From the NCBI GenBank assembly GCA_963522175.1, contig CAUQXC010000005.1, forward strand, positions 1 through 64,000: a stretch of DNA of 64,000 bases, read 5' to 3'. The position numbers and the translations under genes are program-made. Shown in pieces: positions 16,928 to 26,500 of this stretch; the first letter of the stretch is position 1; the number at the start of each line of letters is the position of its first letter. Origin of the DNA: CAKAHY01 sp963522175. GTDB taxonomy: Bacteria; Bacillota; Clostridia; Lachnospirales; Lachnospiraceae. Under the pieces are notes generated by a model. It made no database searches and had not been told where the DNA came from. It worked only from the letters and a program-made list of their open reading frames with translations.

Positions 16928-17746
16928 ATGGATTTTTCAATCAATACAAAAAACAGCGACGACAAGGGGCTGTCACTCACGCAGAGAAGCCGCAATTACT
17001 GGGAGCAGCGTGCAAAAACCTATACCGATGTAAATAAAGAAGAACTTACGGGCGTTGACAAAAATGCATGGTTAAACACCTTAAATACTCATATCACGGA
17101 CAAATTCAAAAACAGAGAAGCAAATGACATAAAGGTACTCGATATAGGAACGGGGCCAGGCTTTATGGCGATTATAGCGGCACTTGAAGGCTTTGACGTA
17201 AGCGCAGTGGATTTTAGCAAGAGTATGCTTTCGGAGGCTCGTTTAAATATGAAAAATGAAGGACTTTCCGCAGAAGCGATAAAGCTGTTCCATGCCGATG
17301 CTCATGATACCGGCTTTCCTTCGGAAAGCTTTGACGTGATTTTTACAAGAAACCTCACATGGAACCTGCAGGAACCCGTAAAAGCCTACACGGAATGGTA
17401 TCGCATTCTTAAAAAAGGCGGTATTCTCCTCATTTATGATGCCAACTGGTATTCTTATTTATATGATGCAAACCAAAGACTTGCTTATGAAAGCGACAGA
17501 AAAAATGTAAAAGAACACAGTCTGAAGGATCAATGTATAGGCTACAATTTCGACGAATGCGAGGACATAGCAAGGCACATAGCTCTAAGCCGTATCCATC
17601 GTCCCGAATGGGATATCAAGACCTTAAAGAAAATAGGCTTCATCAACTGCCATGCCGATACTGATATATGGAAAAAATTATGGAGCGAAGAGAAAAGAAT
17701 CAACTTTGCCTCAACGCCCCTTTTTGAAATACGAGCTGGAAAATAA
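16928..17746 (+). CDS. Class I SAM-dependent methyltransferase
   Basis: This 272-aa protein has the SAM-binding motif I VLDIGTGPGF (about residues 70-79), an acidic motif II (VSAVDFSKSM), motif III (LFHADAHDTGFPSESFDVIF) and a post-motif KKGGILLIYDANWYSY. The fold is a class I methyltransferase; the substrate is not evident. The gene is alone on its strand with an AAGGA site and is divergent from ktrB. Methyltransferases with this N-terminus (long acidic lead, YWEQRAKTY) are often near metal or peptide transport genes, but no such neighbour is here. Confidence 0.85.
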   Translation: MDFSINTKNSDDKGLSLTQRSRNYWEQRAKTYTDVNKEELTGVDKNAWLNTLNTHITDKFKNREANDIKVLDIGTGPGFMAIIAALEGFDVSAVDFSKSMLSEARLNMKNEGLSAEAIKLFHADAHDTGFPSESFDVIFTRNLTWNLQEPVKAYTEWYRILKKGGILLIYDANWYSYLYDANQRLAYESDRKNVKEHSLKDQCIGYNFDECEDIARHIALSRIHRPEWDIKTLKKIGFINCHADTDIWKKLWSEEKRINFASTPLFEIRAGK

Positions 17747-17762
17747 GCTCATAAAAATTAAT

Positions 17763-18935
17763 TTAAGCCCTTATAGCCTTATACAACCTCTCAAAAGCCT
17801 CTTCCAAGGTCTTTCTCGGACAGGCTATATTGATTCTTTCAAACCCGGCTCCCGCTTTGCCGAACATGGTACCGGTATCGAGCCAGAGCTTAGCCTTATT
17901 TTCTATCAAGTCCTTCCTTTCCTTTTCGCTTAAGTTTAGGCCCCTGCAATCAAGCCATATAAGATAAGTCCCCTCAGGTTCAACAAGCTTTATTTCCGGA
18001 AGCTTTTCATTTAAGAACTTTCTCACAAAATCGAGATTTGACTCCAAATACACCTTAAGCTCTTCAAGCCACTTTTCTCCATGCTCATAAGCCGCTTTTG
18101 CCGCTACCGGGCCCGTACTGTTAAGCTGGCTGTAACCCGACTTGTTTTTTGCTTCTATAAAGCTTTTTCTTAATTTCGGGTTCGGTATCCAAATATTGGA
18201 AATCTGCAATCCGGCTATATTAAAGGTCTTGCTCGGTGCCGTGGCAACAATACTTATATTTTCGAACTTCTTTCCGAGGTTTGCGAAAACCGTATGAGAA
18301 TTTCCCTTTCTTATCAAATCCGAATGTATTTCATCACTGAAAACCAATACCTTATGTTTTAAACAAATTTCCGCCAGCTTTTTAAGCTCTTCCTTTGTCC
18401 AAACTCTTCCCACAGGATTGTGAGGGCTACAAAGAATAAACATCTTTACCGAGTTTTTTGTTATTTTATTCTCAAAATCCTTAAAATCTATTTCGTACCT
18501 TTCGTCTTTTATTTTTAAATTATTGATGACAAGCTTTCTCTTATTGGCTCTTACCACGCCTGAAAAAGGATAGTATACCGGCTCCTGAATTATAACGGCA
18601 TCGCCCTCTTTCGTATATGCCTGAACAGCCATAGCTATGGCATACACCACTCCCGGCGTTTTTACAAGCCATTCTTCTTTGACATTCCACGAAAATCTTT
18701 TCTCATACCAGTTTTTAAGAACCTCAAAGTAATCCGATTTCGTTTCCGTATATCCGAATATTCCGTGCTTAACCGCTTTTAACAAGGCTTCCTCTATATG
18801 CTTTTCAACGGAAAAATCCATATCGGCAACCCACAAAGGCAACACATCCGCCGGAAGCCCTCTTTCCACCGCAAAATCATACTTTATACAGTTTGTTCCT
18901 CTTCTTTCGACTACCTTATCAAAATTGTACTTCAT
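17763..18935 (-). CDS. PLP-dependent aminotransferase/C-S lyase, MalY/PatB family
   Basis: This 390-aa class I/II aminotransferase-fold enzyme carries PLP-lysine Lys236 in APSKTFNIAGL. Other family signatures are LPLWVADMDF near the N-terminus, the Asn of SPHNPVGRVWT and the Asp of FSDEIHSDL. MalY/PatB proteins cleave cystathionine or cysteine S-conjugates to homocysteine or thiol, pyruvate and ammonia. It starts 15 nt after the neighbouring Cys/Met-metabolism PLP enzyme, so the pair probably performs consecutive transsulfuration steps. True aminotransferase activity cannot be excluded. Confidence 0.88.
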   Translation of the reverse strand: MKYNFDKVVERRGTNCIKYDFAVERGLPADVLPLWVADMDFSVEKHIEEALLKAVKHGIFGYTETKSDYFEVLKNWYEKRFSWNVKEEWLVKTPGVVYAIAMAVQAYTKEGDAVIIQEPVYYPFSGVVRANKRKLVINNLKIKDERYEIDFKDFENKITKNSVKMFILCSPHNPVGRVWTKEELKKLAEICLKHKVLVFSDEIHSDLIRKGNSHTVFANLGKKFENISIVATAPSKTFNIAGLQISNIWIPNPKLRKSFIEAKNKSGYSQLNSTGPVAAKAAYEHGEKWLEELKVYLESNLDFVRKFLNEKLPEIKLVEPEGTYLIWLDCRGLNLSEKERKDLIENKAKLWLDTGTMFGKAGAGFERINIACPRKTLEEAFERLYKAIRA

Positions 18936-18950
18936 AAACCTTCCTTTCTT

Positions 18951-20129
18951 TTAAGCCAAAGCCTGCTCCAAATCAGCTATTAAATCATCAACATTTTCTA
19001 TTCCCACGGAAAATCTCAAAAATCTTCCGTCTATTCCGAGTCTCTCCCTAACATGAGGTTCTACATCCGCATGTGTCTGTATCATAGGGAAGGTGATGAG
19101 AGACTCCACTCCTCCGAGACTTTCCGCATACTGTATAAGCTCCACCCTTTCGAGTACCTTCCTTGCACTCTCCTCATCATAGGTTTTAAAAGATATCATG
19201 CTTCCGAAGCCTCTTGTCTGTTTTTTACTTATTTCATAAGACGGATTATCTTCAAGTCCCGTATAATACACCTTTTCCACTTTTTTGTGTTGTTTCAGGT
19301 ATTCTGCAAGCTTCATAGCGTTTTCGTTTGCCCTTTCCATACGCAGTGCCAAGGTTTTTATACCTCTTATGAGAAAATAACTGTCTATAGGCGAAAGGCA
19401 GGAACCTACGGTTTTGTATATAAATCTCATTTTTTCGGATAATTCTTTGCTGTTCACACACAGAAAGCCCGCCAAAACATCATTGTGCCCGCTTAAAAAT
19501 TTTGTACCGCTGTGTATAACTATATCAGCTCCGAAATCAAAAGGATTTTGAAAATACGGAGTCAAAAATGTATTGTCAACCATAAGCAGAAGTCCGAATT
19601 CATCGGCAAGCCCCCTTATTTTACTCAAATCACTTACCTGCATGGTCGGATTGCTCGGAGTTTCTATATACAGAACCTTGGTCTCGGCTTTTATAGCTTC
19701 TCTGAGCTTATTTATATCCGAAGTATCTACATACGAAAAGCTTAAAGCTCTTTTTTTTCCTATATTTTCAAACATACGAACCGAGCCGCCGTATAAATCT
19801 TCCGAACAGATAATATGTGCCCCGTTATCTATAAGCTCCAAGGCTATCCCGAGTGCCGCCATACCCGAGCTTGTCGCTACGGTATCATAACATTTCTCAA
19901 GGTTTGTCATCATAGTTTCCAAAGTATGCCTTGTCGGATTTGACTCTCTCACATAATCGTATCCCGTAGACATACCTATACCCGGGTGTGCAAAGGTCGC
20001 CGTTTGGAATATCGGTGTTGCTATCGCACCGTATTGATTTTTTATATTATCCTCTTTTTTCGTATGTACACACAGGCTCTCTCTTTTCAGTTCCATAAGC
20101 TTCTTATATATATTGCCGTCGACAGACAA
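18951..20129 (-). CDS. Cys/Met metabolism PLP enzyme (cystathionine gamma-synthase/lyase type)
   Basis: This 392-aa enzyme has Lys210 in HSGTKFLSGH as PLP lysine and the signatures YDYVRESNPTR, SGMAALG and VDNTFLTPYFQNP of the Cys/Met metabolism family. It is either cystathionine gamma-synthase or a cystathionine/methionine lyase; sequence alone does not settle this, but the following MalY-type lyase makes a synthase plausible. The start is TTG at 20129, chosen for the strong GAGGAGG site at correct spacing; ATG codon 12 has no such site. Divergent from an AraC/GyrI regulator. Confidence 0.87.
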   Translation of the reverse strand: MSVDGNIYKKLMELKRESLCVHTKKEDNIKNQYGAIATPIFQTATFAHPGIGMSTGYDYVRESNPTRHTLETMMTNLEKCYDTVATSSGMAALGIALELIDNGAHIICSEDLYGGSVRMFENIGKKRALSFSYVDTSDINKLREAIKAETKVLYIETPSNPTMQVSDLSKIRGLADEFGLLLMVDNTFLTPYFQNPFDFGADIVIHSGTKFLSGHNDVLAGFLCVNSKELSEKMRFIYKTVGSCLSPIDSYFLIRGIKTLALRMERANENAMKLAEYLKQHKKVEKVYYTGLEDNPSYEISKKQTRGFGSMISFKTYDEESARKVLERVELIQYAESLGGVESLITFPMIQTHADVEPHVRERLGIDGRFLRFSVGIENVDDLIADLEQALA

Positions 20130-20326
20130 TATTTTCCTCCTCAGTTTTTTTCACCGTATTCCATACTCTTCATCAGTATACAGTATTGCAAATATTGTTA
20201 CAAGCCGAAATCTCTGATATAGTATCAAGTATAGACTTTATAATACATAAATCTCGTACGGATATTATGGGGAACAAACAAAAAAAGAAGACTATAATAG
20301 CAAATATAGGAGGTAACGAAACAGAA

Positions 20327-21163
20327 ATGATTAAAGCGTTTAATGAAACGATACGCTATATAGAAAGTGTACTCGATGATGATATTGATGAAAAGCGTAT
20401 CGTGACTATTTCCGGCTACTCTTATGCTATGTTTTGTCGACTTTTTTCTATACTGACAAATGAAAGTCTTTCAGAATACATACGTCTCAGGAGGTTAAGC
20501 AAGGCGGCAATAGATATAAAAGAGAGTAATGATAAAATTATCGACATAGCTCTAAGATACGGATACAGATCACCGGTTTCTTTTACTAACGCCTTTAAAG
20601 CTTTTCATAAGCTCACCCCTATGCAGGTACGAAAAGGCGGAATACACCGATTTGTTTCACCGATACAATTAACGCTCAGTGTAAAAGGAGGAAAAACTAT
20701 GGATGTAAAGATTCAAAAAAAGAAAGCTTTTAAGGTTGCCGGATTAAAAATCGAAAATACGGATTCCTCAGCCTGTCCCGACTTATGGAAAACTTTATTT
20801 TCAAGATACAGTCACGAAGCCCTGTCAAAGCTCGGCAACGGGCAAAGCTACGGAATGTGCTACGATGTACAAAGCGAAAGCAAAATCAATTATATGGCAT
20901 GTTATGATGTAAATAAACTCGAAGAAGCAAAGAAACTCGGACTATGCATCTTTGAAGTAGATGAAGCCGAGTATGCGATTTTTTCACTAAGAGGTCCTAT
21001 TCCGGGCTGTATTCATGAGGGGTGGAAATACGCCATGGAGGTTTTTTTACCGAAAAACTCTTACATGCATGCCGGCGCACCTGATTTTGAGGTTTATTCC
21101 GAGGGAGATATGAATAGCCCCGATTATACGATGGAGCTTTGGATTCCGATCTGTAAACATTAA
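20327..21163 (+). CDS. AraC-family regulator with GyrI-like effector domain
   Basis: The first ~110 residues hold two AraC helix-turn-helix motifs (IVTISGYSYAMFCRLFSI; IIDIALRYGYRSPVSFTNAF). The rest is a GyrI-like small-molecule-binding domain, as in BltR/Rob-type multidrug or metabolite sensors. ATG 20327 is preferred because it gives the normal family N-terminus and has an AGGAGG upstream, although the 13-nt spacing is long. An in-frame start at 20186 would add 47 residues. Control of the divergent C-S enzyme genes is possible but unproved. Confidence 0.85.
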   Translation: MIKAFNETIRYIESVLDDDIDEKRIVTISGYSYAMFCRLFSILTNESLSEYIRLRRLSKAAIDIKESNDKIIDIALRYGYRSPVSFTNAFKAFHKLTPMQVRKGGIHRFVSPIQLTLSVKGGKTMDVKIQKKKAFKVAGLKIENTDSSACPDLWKTLFSRYSHEALSKLGNGQSYGMCYDVQSESKINYMACYDVNKLEEAKKLGLCIFEVDEAEYAIFSLRGPIPGCIHEGWKYAMEVFLPKNSYMHAGAPDFEVYSEGDMNSPDYTMELWIPICKH

Positions 21164-21195
21164 ATTTTAATTATGCTCCAAGCTTATCTGCACTT

Positions 21196-21240
21196 CTCAA
21201 ATAAAATAAGCCCTCTTTCGAGGGGCATATTTTATTTGAG
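21196..21240. terminator. Bidirectional terminator between convergent genes
   Basis: A 13-bp perfect outer stem (CTCAAATAAAATA / TATTTTATTTGAG) encloses a GC-rich inner stem around a TTTC loop, with T-rich flanks on both strands. It closes the AraC gene and the convergent lysine-rich protein gene. Confidence 0.85.
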
Positions 21241-21242
21241 AT

Positions 21243-21854
21243 TTATTTGCTTTTCTTCGTCTTTTTGGTCTTCTCTTTTTCCGGAGCTTTTTCTTCAACT
21301 GCCTTTTTTACTTCTTTGACTTTACCTTTAACCGCTTTTTCAGCTTTTTTTACGGTTTCGGCAGTTTTTTTCTTTGTCTTTTCAGCCTTTTCCTTTACTT
21401 CTTTCTTTATTTCTTTAACTTCTTCCTTAACCGCTTTTTCAGCTTTTTTCACGGTCTTTTCAGCTTTCTTCTTTGTCTTTTCAGCCTTTTCCTTTACTTC
21501 CTCAGCTCCGTCTTTAACGGCTTCTTTAACATCCTCAACCTTGTCGACTACAGCATTTTTTACCTTTTCTATTTCTTCGTTAAGTTTATCTATACTTGAG
21601 AAGTGTAATTTTATGTTTTCACAAAACTCTTTTATATCTTCAGGTATTTCTTCACCTTTTGAAAATTTGTCAAAAAGCAGACTGCTGATTTTTTTCATTT
21701 CTTTGCTTATAGCCGTTTTATCTTTAGAAATCTTTGCTTCAAGCTTTTTTATTTCTATAGCATGATCGGCTTTTCCGCTGACTTGTTTTACAAAATCACC
21801 CGTTGCAGCCCCTATATTTTTTGCGGCATCACCTATTTGTTCTAAAATTCCCAT
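21243..21854 (-). CDS. Lysine-rich coiled-coil protein with histone H1-like repeat tail
   Basis: This 203-aa protein has an N-terminal helical part (~1-105) of the type seen in small clostridial stress or envelope-associated proteins. Its tail is made almost wholly of Lys, Glu, Ala and Val. The tail contains two copies of a ~33-residue unit (starting KEKAEKTKKKAEKTVKKAEK and KEKAEKTKKKTAETVKKAEK) and ends KTKKTKKSK. Such tails resemble bacterial histone H1-like/phasin-like proteins and could bind DNA or polyphosphate, or form a coiled coil. No signal peptide is seen, so it is cytoplasmic. Repeat number may vary between strains. Confidence 0.7.
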   Translation of the reverse strand: MGILEQIGDAAKNIGAATGDFVKQVSGKADHAIEIKKLEAKISKDKTAISKEMKKISSLLFDKFSKGEEIPEDIKEFCENIKLHFSSIDKLNEEIEKVKNAVVDKVEDVKEAVKDGAEEVKEKAEKTKKKAEKTVKKAEKAVKEEVKEIKKEVKEKAEKTKKKTAETVKKAEKAVKGKVKEVKKAVEEKAPEKEKTKKTKKSK

Positions 21855-22064
21855 TTTTACACCCTCCTCTTTTAACTTATAATATTACTGAATATTCAAA
21901 CATTTCCAAACTTTCAGCGGAAACATCTTTTAAAAATCAAACCCGAATAAAATTCAGTTTAATTTACAGAATATTATATATTTTTCTGAAATATAAGTCA
22001 AATGAAAAGTATTATTTTGTCAACAATCCAAAAGACGATATCTCATAACATATTCTATACTCTG

Positions 22065-22313
22065 TTATTTTTTCATTTTGTTAATAGCCCAAAGAAGGAT
22101 ACATGCTCCGACTACAGATACTATAACACTGTGAAGATTCAATCCCGTAACGCTCCTACCGCCAATAATATTAAAAACTATTCCTCCGATAAAAGCACCC
22201 GCTATACCGGTTATTATATTAGCAATGATTCCCATAGAAGCATCCTTCTTCATTATTTTGCTTGCTATCCAACCTGACAAACCTCCAAGAATTAACCATG
22301 ATAAAAGTCCCAT
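22065..22313 (-). CDS. GlsB/YeaQ/YmgE-family stress membrane protein
   Basis: This 82-aa protein has three hydrophobic segments and the family pattern GLLSWLILGGLSGWIASKIM near the start, then GIAGAFIGG. The family (transglycosylase-associated protein) is a small general-stress membrane protein of unclear biochemical role. The start has an AAAGGAG site. It is transcribed alone. Confidence 0.9.
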   Translation of the reverse strand: MGLLSWLILGGLSGWIASKIMKKDASMGIIANIITGIAGAFIGGIVFNIIGGRSVTGLNLHSVIVSVVGACILLWAINKMKK

Positions 22314-22410
22314 TTTATTTCTCCTTTCTTTAACTTCTCAACTATATTATAACATTTTATCGCTATTTTAAAAGCCTAAAATTTAAAACAAAGCTATATT
22401 GGAGAAACTC

Positions 22411-22446
22411 AAAAAGCCATATACCTAATAAAGGGCATATAGCTTT
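22411..22446 (-). terminator. Terminator of the sugar-utilisation operon
   Basis: Arms AAAGCCATATACC (22413-22425) and GGCATATAGCTTT (22434-22446) form a 13-bp stem using G-U pairs, followed on the minus strand by TTTTT. It lies after the GH65 gene stop. Confidence 0.8.
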
Positions 22447-22480
22447 CGATTTTCTTAGAACAATGTGAAACGGCTTCCCG

Positions 22481-24748
22481 CTAAACTTCATCTATACGAT
22501 AGCTGTTATCACCGTAAATACTTATACTTAAACGCTTCTTATTGTGCCAAAGCTTAAAGTTAAGGCTCTTCCACCCTTCCGGCATATTCGGGTTAATGCT
22601 AAGCTCCCCTTTTTCATCCGTCTTAAGCCCCGCAAAGCCGAAGACAATAACCTGCCACACGCCGCCCGCATTAGCCGCATGTATACCTTCTCTGGTATTC
22701 TTTTGCAGATTAAGCAAATCTATGAAAGCCGCCCTTTTTAAGTACCTGTAAGCTTTGCTTTTATCACCTGTTCTAAGACCTACCACGGAATATATGGCAG
22801 GGCTGAGAGATGAACCGTGCAATGTCCTCTTCTCATAATAACGGTAATTATCCCTTATCTCCTCGCTTGTAAATTCATTTTCCAACAGATACATCAGCAT
22901 AACCACATCCGCCTGCTTTATTAAACAGGTCTTATCAACAGTGAATTCCTTTAAAATTTCAGGCTTTATAGGCCAGTCATTTTCATCATACTTTTCTATA
23001 ATACAATCTTTTAAGTCAAAATATCCCTCGAATTGCTCAAGTATATTCCCGCCGTTCATTTTAGGAAGGTATATCTTATCGGCAATTTTCTGTAAGCCCA
23101 AAGCCTCTTCATCGGAAAAACCGGTCTTATCAAGAACTTCTCCATACAGACTGTAATTATCGTTTTTCAACTCATCAAGCTTTTTCTTTACATACAGCAG
23201 GTTCCAACGTGCCAAATAATTTGTGTAAACATTGTTATCCACAGGCTCATGCCACTCATCCGGACCCGTGACCTTGCGAATTTCATATCTGTCTTCTTTT
23301 TTCATATACTCGCAACGACTCGCCCAAAATCTTGCAGTCTCGATAAGTATATAAATTCCTTTGCTACGGAAAAATTCAAAATCACCTGTGATTTTCGTAT
23401 AATTGTAAATTCCGTAAGCGACCGCTGCACTCACATGATGCTCATAATCCGCCACATAGCATCTGTAACAGCTTCCGTCAGGCTCTATGGTAAAAGCCGG
23501 GCATTGCTCTGTTCCGTCATCTGCGGATTCCCAAGGATACTGCGCACCCCTGTATCCGTTTTTCAAGGCATTTTCCTTAGCCGCACCAAGAAGCTTATAC
23601 CTGTAGCTTACCAGATTTTTCGCCACATTCGGGAAAACATAAGCAAAGAAGGGAAGCATAAAAAGCTCCGTATCCCAGAACGCATGACCGCCGTATTCCT
23701 CACCCGTCAACAGCTTCGCTCCTATGTTTATATTGTCGTTTACGGCACTTCCCGTACTCATAAGATGGAATATATTAAATCTTATCGCCTTATTAAGCTC
23801 TTTATCGCAATCAATTTTAATATCCGCCATATCCCATAGCTTATTATACAGTAAGCTGTGCTCCCTAAGCTCTTCAAAAATCCCGCTCTCGATAAAAGCG
23901 CTGATTTCATTTGTAATACTTTGTTTTATGTCATCTTTAGGCAGCTCGTTTTCGGTGTATACGCCTACATATTTTATAAAACTTACAGCTTCACCCGCTT
24001 TTACCTTTACGTCGGCAAATTCCGTGCTCAGTTCTCCGAAAGCACTAAAGCTGCGATTACTCAGAACAGGTTTCCCCTCTTTAAATGCCTCTATATAAGA
24101 ACCCACACCTACATGAAGCTCTTTGTCTCTCGTAGTAACTTCAATATAATTTCCGCCCAAATCACTAAGCTTTTCGTTTTTCAAAGTTTTTGTATGTTTA
24201 ACCTTAAACCTGGGTGCATCGGCAAAGTTTACTATTCTCCCGTCCGTTTCACTCTCCACCTCTATTATTCCGTCGTAATTCACCGGTGTAAGATTGTATA
24301 CAAGCCCTATTCTGTGTTCATTTTTTCGACTTGCAAAACGACAGCCCTCTATCCTTGTTTCACGTCCCTTTCTGTCCCTAAGAACTAAGCGTTTCCAAAG
24401 AATTCCGTTCTTTATGTCAAGCTCTCGCAAGTATTCAATAAGCTCACAATTTTCTATCCCTATAAGCTCTTTTTCTATATAAAACTTAATTCCCAAGGGA
24501 TTTGGCAAGGCGGCAAGCTCTCTCATAAAGGTTTCGGATTTATCGAACACTCCGTTTATATAAAAGTAAGGTAAGGATATTTTTGTCCCTTCCTCGTGAC
24601 TTCCCCTTATACCGAGGTAAGAATTCGATAAAGCAAAGAGACTTTCAAACTTGAGATTTTCTCTCTCATCATACAAATTTTCGGAGATGATGAACTCATC
24701 CGTGCTCTTAAAAGCTTTTATTTTATCTTCAAAAATATTTCCACTCAT
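22481..24748 (-). CDS. Glycoside hydrolase family 65 disaccharide phosphorylase
   Basis: This 755-aa protein has the GH65 three-domain layout: N-terminal beta-sandwich, (alpha/alpha)6 barrel and C-terminal beta domain. The general acid is Glu498 in TGPDEWHEP, and the barrel motif HAFWDTELFMLPFF is present. GH65 enzymes phosphorolyse alpha-glucosides (maltose, trehalose, kojibiose, nigerose and others) to beta-glucose 1-phosphate and a sugar; the linkage cannot be read here. No beta-phosphoglucomutase gene is nearby, though one is often linked. It is the last gene of an ABC importer operon, so its substrate is probably the imported oligosaccharide. Confidence 0.9.
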   Translation of the reverse strand: MSGNIFEDKIKAFKSTDEFIISENLYDERENLKFESLFALSNSYLGIRGSHEEGTKISLPYFYINGVFDKSETFMRELAALPNPLGIKFYIEKELIGIENCELIEYLRELDIKNGILWKRLVLRDRKGRETRIEGCRFASRKNEHRIGLVYNLTPVNYDGIIEVESETDGRIVNFADAPRFKVKHTKTLKNEKLSDLGGNYIEVTTRDKELHVGVGSYIEAFKEGKPVLSNRSFSAFGELSTEFADVKVKAGEAVSFIKYVGVYTENELPKDDIKQSITNEISAFIESGIFEELREHSLLYNKLWDMADIKIDCDKELNKAIRFNIFHLMSTGSAVNDNINIGAKLLTGEEYGGHAFWDTELFMLPFFAYVFPNVAKNLVSYRYKLLGAAKENALKNGYRGAQYPWESADDGTEQCPAFTIEPDGSCYRCYVADYEHHVSAAVAYGIYNYTKITGDFEFFRSKGIYILIETARFWASRCEYMKKEDRYEIRKVTGPDEWHEPVDNNVYTNYLARWNLLYVKKKLDELKNDNYSLYGEVLDKTGFSDEEALGLQKIADKIYLPKMNGGNILEQFEGYFDLKDCIIEKYDENDWPIKPEILKEFTVDKTCLIKQADVVMLMYLLENEFTSEEIRDNYRYYEKRTLHGSSLSPAIYSVVGLRTGDKSKAYRYLKRAAFIDLLNLQKNTREGIHAANAGGVWQVIVFGFAGLKTDEKGELSINPNMPEGWKSLNFKLWHNKKRLSISIYGDNSYRIDEV

Positions 24749-24759
24749 TTCCGTTCTCC

Positions 24760-25581
24760 TTACTTTATGGCTCCGCTCGTGCTTTCAACTATATGCTTTC
24801 CCGCAAATACGAATGTAAGCACCGGAGGTATTATCATAATTATCGTAATACAAAGCATAGGTATTATCTTTGTAGAATGTACGCCTTTAAATGCAGCCAG
24901 ACCCAAAGCAAGAGTATATTTATTTCTCTCCTGTAAAAATATTAAAGGACCCAGGTAATCGTTCCATACGGTAATCATGTTTAATACCGCAACCAATATC
25001 AGAGAAGGCTTTAATATCGGCACAAATACCTTCCAATATATCTGAAAAGCATTGGCACCGTCTATTCTTGCAGCCTCCTCAAAGTCTTTCGGCACACCGA
25101 GAAGGAATTGTCGCATAAGAAAAATATAATAAGCCGAACCGAACCATGCCGGCACTATAAGAGGCTTAAGAGTATTAATCCACCCGAATTTATTAAATTC
25201 CATATACTGCGGAATCATTGTAACATCCCAAGGAATCATCATTGTAGCCATAAGTATCATAAAAAGCACGTCTCTGCCCTTAAATTCAAATCTGGCAAAG
25301 CCATAAGCCACCAGCGAGCATGAAATAACCTGTCCCAAGGTTGTAAGAACCGTTACAAGAATTGAATTTAATAAATAAGTTGCAAAGGGTTGTGAATTCC
25401 ACGCATTTTTAAAGTTTTCAAAATGCCATTTTGAAGGTAAAAATTTAGGAGGATAGGCTATAGCCTCGGCTTCCGTCTTAAATGCCGAAAAAACCATATA
25501 AATAAAAGGGGCAGTAAAATAAACAGTAAATAAGCCCAAAAGAAAATAAATGATAAATTTTGTTTTCTTAGACAAATGCAT
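24760..25581 (-). CDS. Carbohydrate ABC transporter permease, MalG type
   Basis: This 273-aa inner-membrane permease has about six helices and the EAA loop EEAARIDGANAFQIYWKVFV that contacts the ATPase. It ends in the MalG-type motif VESTSGAIK. It is the second permease of a CUT1 importer and lies 2 nt after the first. No ATPase gene is in the locus, so a shared MsmX/MsiK-type ATPase elsewhere must power it. Confidence 0.92.
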   Translation of the reverse strand: MHLSKKTKFIIYFLLGLFTVYFTAPFIYMVFSAFKTEAEAIAYPPKFLPSKWHFENFKNAWNSQPFATYLLNSILVTVLTTLGQVISCSLVAYGFARFEFKGRDVLFMILMATMMIPWDVTMIPQYMEFNKFGWINTLKPLIVPAWFGSAYYIFLMRQFLLGVPKDFEEAARIDGANAFQIYWKVFVPILKPSLILVAVLNMITVWNDYLGPLIFLQERNKYTLALGLAAFKGVHSTKIIPMLCITIIMIIPPVLTFVFAGKHIVESTSGAIK

Positions 25582-25583
25582 AT

Positions 25584-26495
25584 CTATGCCTTCCCCCTTT
25601 TCTTATATTTTGAAGCTTCGGATTCATAAAATACCCAACTTGACGAGGTTTTAAAAACCAGCATTGTCAACAACAATATAATGACAAACATAACCCATGC
25701 ATTCGCACTCGCATAACCCAGCTTATGGTGCTTGAATGCATTATTATAGGTGTATAAACCGTAAAAATATGTTGATTTAAGAGGTCCTCCTCCCGTTAAA
25801 AGCATAACCAAAGTTACCTGCTGAAAAGAACTTATTATAGAGGTTATCAGGTTAAACAGCAGAGTCGGGGTTATAAGCGGCAATGTAATTGAAAAAAATT
25901 GCCGGAAAGAGGAGGCTCCGTCAAGCGAAGCCGCCTCATATAAGGTGGATGGAATACCTTTTATATCCGTATAGAAAATAAGCATCATCGAGCCCACTCC
26001 GAATGCACTCGCTATTATAACCGCAAGCATTGCAAAGTTGGGATCCACAAGCCATTTCGGTCCCTTTATACCCAAAAGAGAAAGCAGGTAGTTAAGAATT
26101 CCGTAGTCACTGTTAAGTATCCAGCTCCATATTATAGAAACAGCCACCCCCGATATTACGGACGGAATATAGAAAATTGTCCTGAATATCTTGGTATGCT
26201 TTACGGGCTGGGCTATCAGCATAGCCAAAAACAAAGCTATTACCATATTGAGCGGCACAAAAACAGCCGCATATTTTAAGCTTATGATTAAAGATTTTGA
26301 AAACTGCCTGTCTTTGGTGAACATCTCTATATAATTTCCGAAGCCTACAAATTTAGGCGTTCCCGTGAGCGACCAATTATAGAAGCTCATAATAAGAGAG
26401 AATACCAAGGGACCTAATGTAAATACCGAAAATCCTATTATCCATGGAAGGATAAATAAATACGGTGTAAGTGTTTTTATTGATTTCTTTCGCAT
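25584..26495 (-). CDS. Carbohydrate ABC transporter permease, MalF type
   Basis: This 303-aa permease opens with TPYLFILPWIIGFSVFTLGP, typical of CUT1 MalF/UgpA-like subunits. It has six helices and an EAA loop (YEAASLDGASSFRQFFSITL). It pairs with the downstream MalG-type subunit and starts 5 nt after the binding-protein gene. Confidence 0.92.
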   Translation of the reverse strand: MRKKSIKTLTPYLFILPWIIGFSVFTLGPLVFSLIMSFYNWSLTGTPKFVGFGNYIEMFTKDRQFSKSLIISLKYAAVFVPLNMVIALFLAMLIAQPVKHTKIFRTIFYIPSVISGVAVSIIWSWILNSDYGILNYLLSLLGIKGPKWLVDPNFAMLAVIIASAFGVGSMMLIFYTDIKGIPSTLYEAASLDGASSFRQFFSITLPLITPTLLFNLITSIISSFQQVTLVMLLTGGGPLKSTYFYGLYTYNNAFKHHKLGYASANAWVMFVIILLLTMLVFKTSSSWVFYESEASKYKKRGKA

Positions 26496-26500
26496 AATTA

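Noticed and set aside
21247..21765. Plus-strand 172-codon Phe/Ser-rich frame
   Set aside because: It is the complement of the Lys/Glu-rich repeat gene; its composition is explained by that and it has no start signals.
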